Positions 6,174-7,835 of a DNA stretch of 7,835 nucleotides are shown piece after piece (position 1 is the first letter of the stretch; every line of letters begins with the position of its first letter). Source of the DNA: an uncultured Lachnospiraceae bacterium (GTDB lineage Bacteria; Bacillota; Clostridia; Lachnospirales; Lachnospiraceae); NCBI GenBank assembly GCA_945836565.1, contig CAMALN010000067.1, positions 1 to 7,835 on the forward strand, read 5' to 3'. A model generated the notes under the pieces. It made no database searches and was not told the DNA's origin. It saw only the letters and a list, made by a program, of their open reading frames with translations. Position numbers and translations under genes: made by a program.

Positions 6174-7428
6174 ACCTTCTATCAGCCAATTCCTTGATTA
6201 CGTCCTCCCATGTTACGCCCCTCTCAACCATAAGAACCATAACATGATACAGAAAATCAGAAATCTCATACTTTAATTCCTCAGCATCAGGATTCTTCGC
6301 CGCAATAACTATCTCTGTGGCTTCCTCGCCGACCTTCTTAAGTATCTTATCTATACCCTTGTCAAAGAGATAATTCGTATAGGAACCCTCTTTAGGATTA
6401 TTCCTTCTGTCTACAATAATATCATACTCTTCCTTAAATACCTTTAACGGATTGGTATCCTTGTATTCTTTTTTAACCAAATCAGTAAAGAAGCAGGTAG
6501 GATTTCCGGTATGACAGGCAACACCCACCTGTGAAACCTTTGCAAGAATTGTGTCCTTGTCACAATCTATTGTAAGCGACTTAACATATTGAAAATGTCC
6601 GCTTGTCTCGCCCTTAGTCCATAATTCGTTTCTGCTTCTGCTAAAATAAGTCATTCTGCCGGTCGAAACAGTGAGCTCATAGGCTTCCTTATTCATATAC
6701 GCGAGCATAAGAACCTCTCCGGTTTTATAATCCTGTGTGACAACCGGAATGAGTCCGTCAGAATTAAGCTTAAAATCATCGAAAGGAATGCTGCTCTCAT
6801 AGAGGTTAACAGAAATCCCCATATCCTTCATACTATGCTTTAATGACATCAAATCCGTCTTATTATTTAAGCAGACTCCGTCAGCACAGCTCTTTTCGAT
6901 AAGTGCTATTATATCCTTGTCGTCTCCTGAAGCTGTCTCAATAATAACTTCAAGCTCGGTACGGCGCTTTATCTCTGCTGCAACAGCCTCATAATCAGTA
7001 GTGTCATTACCACAAATCAAAAGCAGTTCTCCCGCTCCGGCTTCCTTTAGTCTTTCGCTATAAGCCACCGGATCCTTGCATATATTAAGGTCTATGGCAA
7101 CCATAACTCTGTCAGAACCAAATCTATCAGACACTTCCTTTACAATGTCTACAGAATCCATAGGTGCCGTCTTCATACAAACCTTAGATGCGCCGGCATA
7201 CAAAAGCTTCTTGGCATCCTCAAAACGTCTGATACCGCCACAGGCAACAAGCGGTATATCAATACGTCTCATTATCTCTTTTATTATAACCACATTTTTC
7301 TCTATATCATCCCTACTGCAGCCAATATCAAAGAACGCAATTTCGTCTGCTCCTGCATCATTGTAATACAGTGCTTCCTCTATAGGATTTTCCATAGAAA
7401 GACATGGTATTATCTTTGTGTATTTCAT
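6172..7428 (-). CDS. hisIE: Fused HisF-like / phosphoribosyl-AMP cyclohydrolase / phosphoribosyl-ATP pyrophosphatase
   Basis: A 418-residue three-part protein. Residues about 1-212 resemble the HisF/HisA (beta/alpha)8 barrel: [11 protein letters not shown] at the start, [19 protein letters not shown] at 62-80, and MVAIDLN (109-115, with D113 matching HisF Asp130). HisF Asp11 is replaced by S11, and the DGT loop and second phosphate loop (here GND at 140-142 and ASGDD at 166-170) are altered, so this part is probably not an active cyclase. Residues about 222-318 are HisI, with intact [21 protein letters not shown] (D288, C289, D290, D292) and [10 protein letters not shown] (C305, C312). Residues about 328-418 are HisE, with [16 protein letters not shown] (E368, E369, E372) and EISD (388-391). 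The HisIE part hydrolyses PR-ATP to PR-AMP and opens the ring, steps 2 and 3 of histidine synthesis. It starts 15 nt after hisB with GGAGGG 7 nt upstream. Confidence 0.93.
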   Translation of the reverse strand: MKYTKIIPCLSMENPIEEALYYNDAGADEIAFFDIGCSRDDIEKNVVIIKEIMRRIDIPLVACGGIRRFEDAKKLLYAGASKVCMKTAPMDSVDIVKEVSDRFGSDRVMVAIDLNICKDPVAYSERLKEAGAGELLLICGNDTTDYEAVAAEIKRRTELEVIIETASGDDKDIIALIEKSCADGVCLNNKTDLMSLKHSMKDMGISVNLYESSIPFDDFKLNSDGLIPVVTQDYKTGEVLMLAYMNKEAYELTVSTGRMTYFSRSRNELWTKGETSGHFQYVKSLTIDCDKDTILAKVSQVGVACHTGNPTCFFTDLVKKEYKDTNPLKVFKEEYDIIVDRRNNPKEGSYTNYLFDKGIDKILKKVGEEATEIVIAAKNPDAEELKYEISDFLYHVMVLMVERGVTWEDVIKELADRR

Positions 7429-7443
7429 ATATACTCCCTCCGA

Positions 7444-7835
7444 TTACAGACTTCCCTTAGTAGACAAGACCTGTCCCTCTAATCTGTCATCAATCATAGT
7501 TGCCTGATCTAAAGCCTTAGCAAAAGCCTTGAATGCGGCCTCAATTATATGATGATTATTTTCCCCTGTAATCTGCTTTATATTGATGTTCATACCTGCA
7601 GAATATGCTACAGCATAGAAGAACTCCTTTACCATTTCTGTATCCATATATCCAACCTTCTCACAGGTAAGGTTTAAGTCATATACAAGATAAGGTCTTC
7701 CTGAAAGGTCAATTGCACACAAAACAAGTGCATCATCCATCGGAAGCATAAAAGAACCAAATCTCTTTATACCCTGCTTATCTCCAACAGCCTTAGCTAT
7801 AGCCTGACCAAGTACAATTCCGACATCCTCTATAG
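7444..7835 (-). CDS. hisB: Imidazoleglycerol-phosphate dehydratase, C-terminal two-thirds (5' end outside window)
   Basis: The open frame enters from the window edge and gives 129 residues of a family that is usually about 195 long. The frame continues upstream of the internal ATG at 7749 through IEDVGIVLGQAIAKAVGDK and KRFGSFMLPMDDAL, so that ATG is not the start. Conserved blocks are the 'ED.gI.lG.A' stretch, the 'G..R.g....PMD.AL' segment, DLSGRPYL, and the metal-binding NNHHIIEAAFKAFAKAL near the C-terminus. The enzyme removes water from imidazoleglycerol phosphate in histidine synthesis. It is the monofunctional (Firmicute-type) dehydratase at its C-terminal end, which finishes at STKGSL. 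It heads the visible part of the unit that continues into hisIE. Confidence 0.97.
   Translation of the reverse strand, partial: IEDVGIVLGQAIAKAVGDKQGIKRFGSFMLPMDDALVLCAIDLSGRPYLVYDLNLTCEKVGYMDTEMVKEFFYAVAYSAGMNINIKQITGENNHHIIEAAFKAFAKALDQATMIDDRLEGQVLSTKGSL

Overview
The window looks like chromosomal DNA from a low-GC, spore-forming Firmicute, most likely a clostridium of the Lachnospiraceae type. The evidence is AT-rich sequence, strong AGGAGG-type ribosome binding sites, a clostridial-type AlaRS with a Cys-rich insert, and a sporulation gene pair (yqfC-yqfD) next to rpsU and phoH. Every gene I can support lies on the minus strand, so transcription runs from position 7835 towards position 1. 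Open frames on the plus strand are shadows.

Upstream block (7835 to 1951): the 3' part of hisB, a fused HisF-like/HisI/HisE protein, an unannotated 45-residue membrane protein, alaS (GTG start) and a membrane-anchored CapA-like phosphatase. The gaps are 15, 11, 12 and 19 nt. Several Shine-Dalgarno sequences overlap or touch the preceding stop codon. This looks like one transcription unit joining the last steps of histidine biosynthesis to alanyl-tRNA synthetase and a cell-surface enzyme. There is no room for a T-box or other leader in front of alaS.

Middle (1950 to 1562): a well-formed sigma-A promoter (TTGACG, 17 nt, TATAAT) drives rpsU (ribosomal protein S21) as a separate unit with a leader of about 75 nt. 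rpsU ends at a strong intrinsic terminator. A perfect 9-bp inverted repeat brackets the -35 box, and two small hairpins lie in the leader.

Downstream block (1548 to 1): a sporulation sigma-E-like promoter followed by yqfC, yqfD and the beginning of phoH. These are packed almost without gaps, in the order known from Bacillus subtilis. The yqfC start has no ribosome binding site, and the predicted transcript start lies only a few bases upstream of it.

Most of the window is ordinary core genome. The most unusual items are the degenerate HisF-like domain fused to HisIE (catalytic Asp11 replaced by Ser), the 45-residue membrane protein embedded in the his-alaS unit, the inverted repeat over the rpsU promoter, and the short, possibly near-leaderless yqfC. 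I do not see mobile elements, CRISPR arrays, tRNA or rRNA genes. No stretch longer than about 160 nt lacks a gene.
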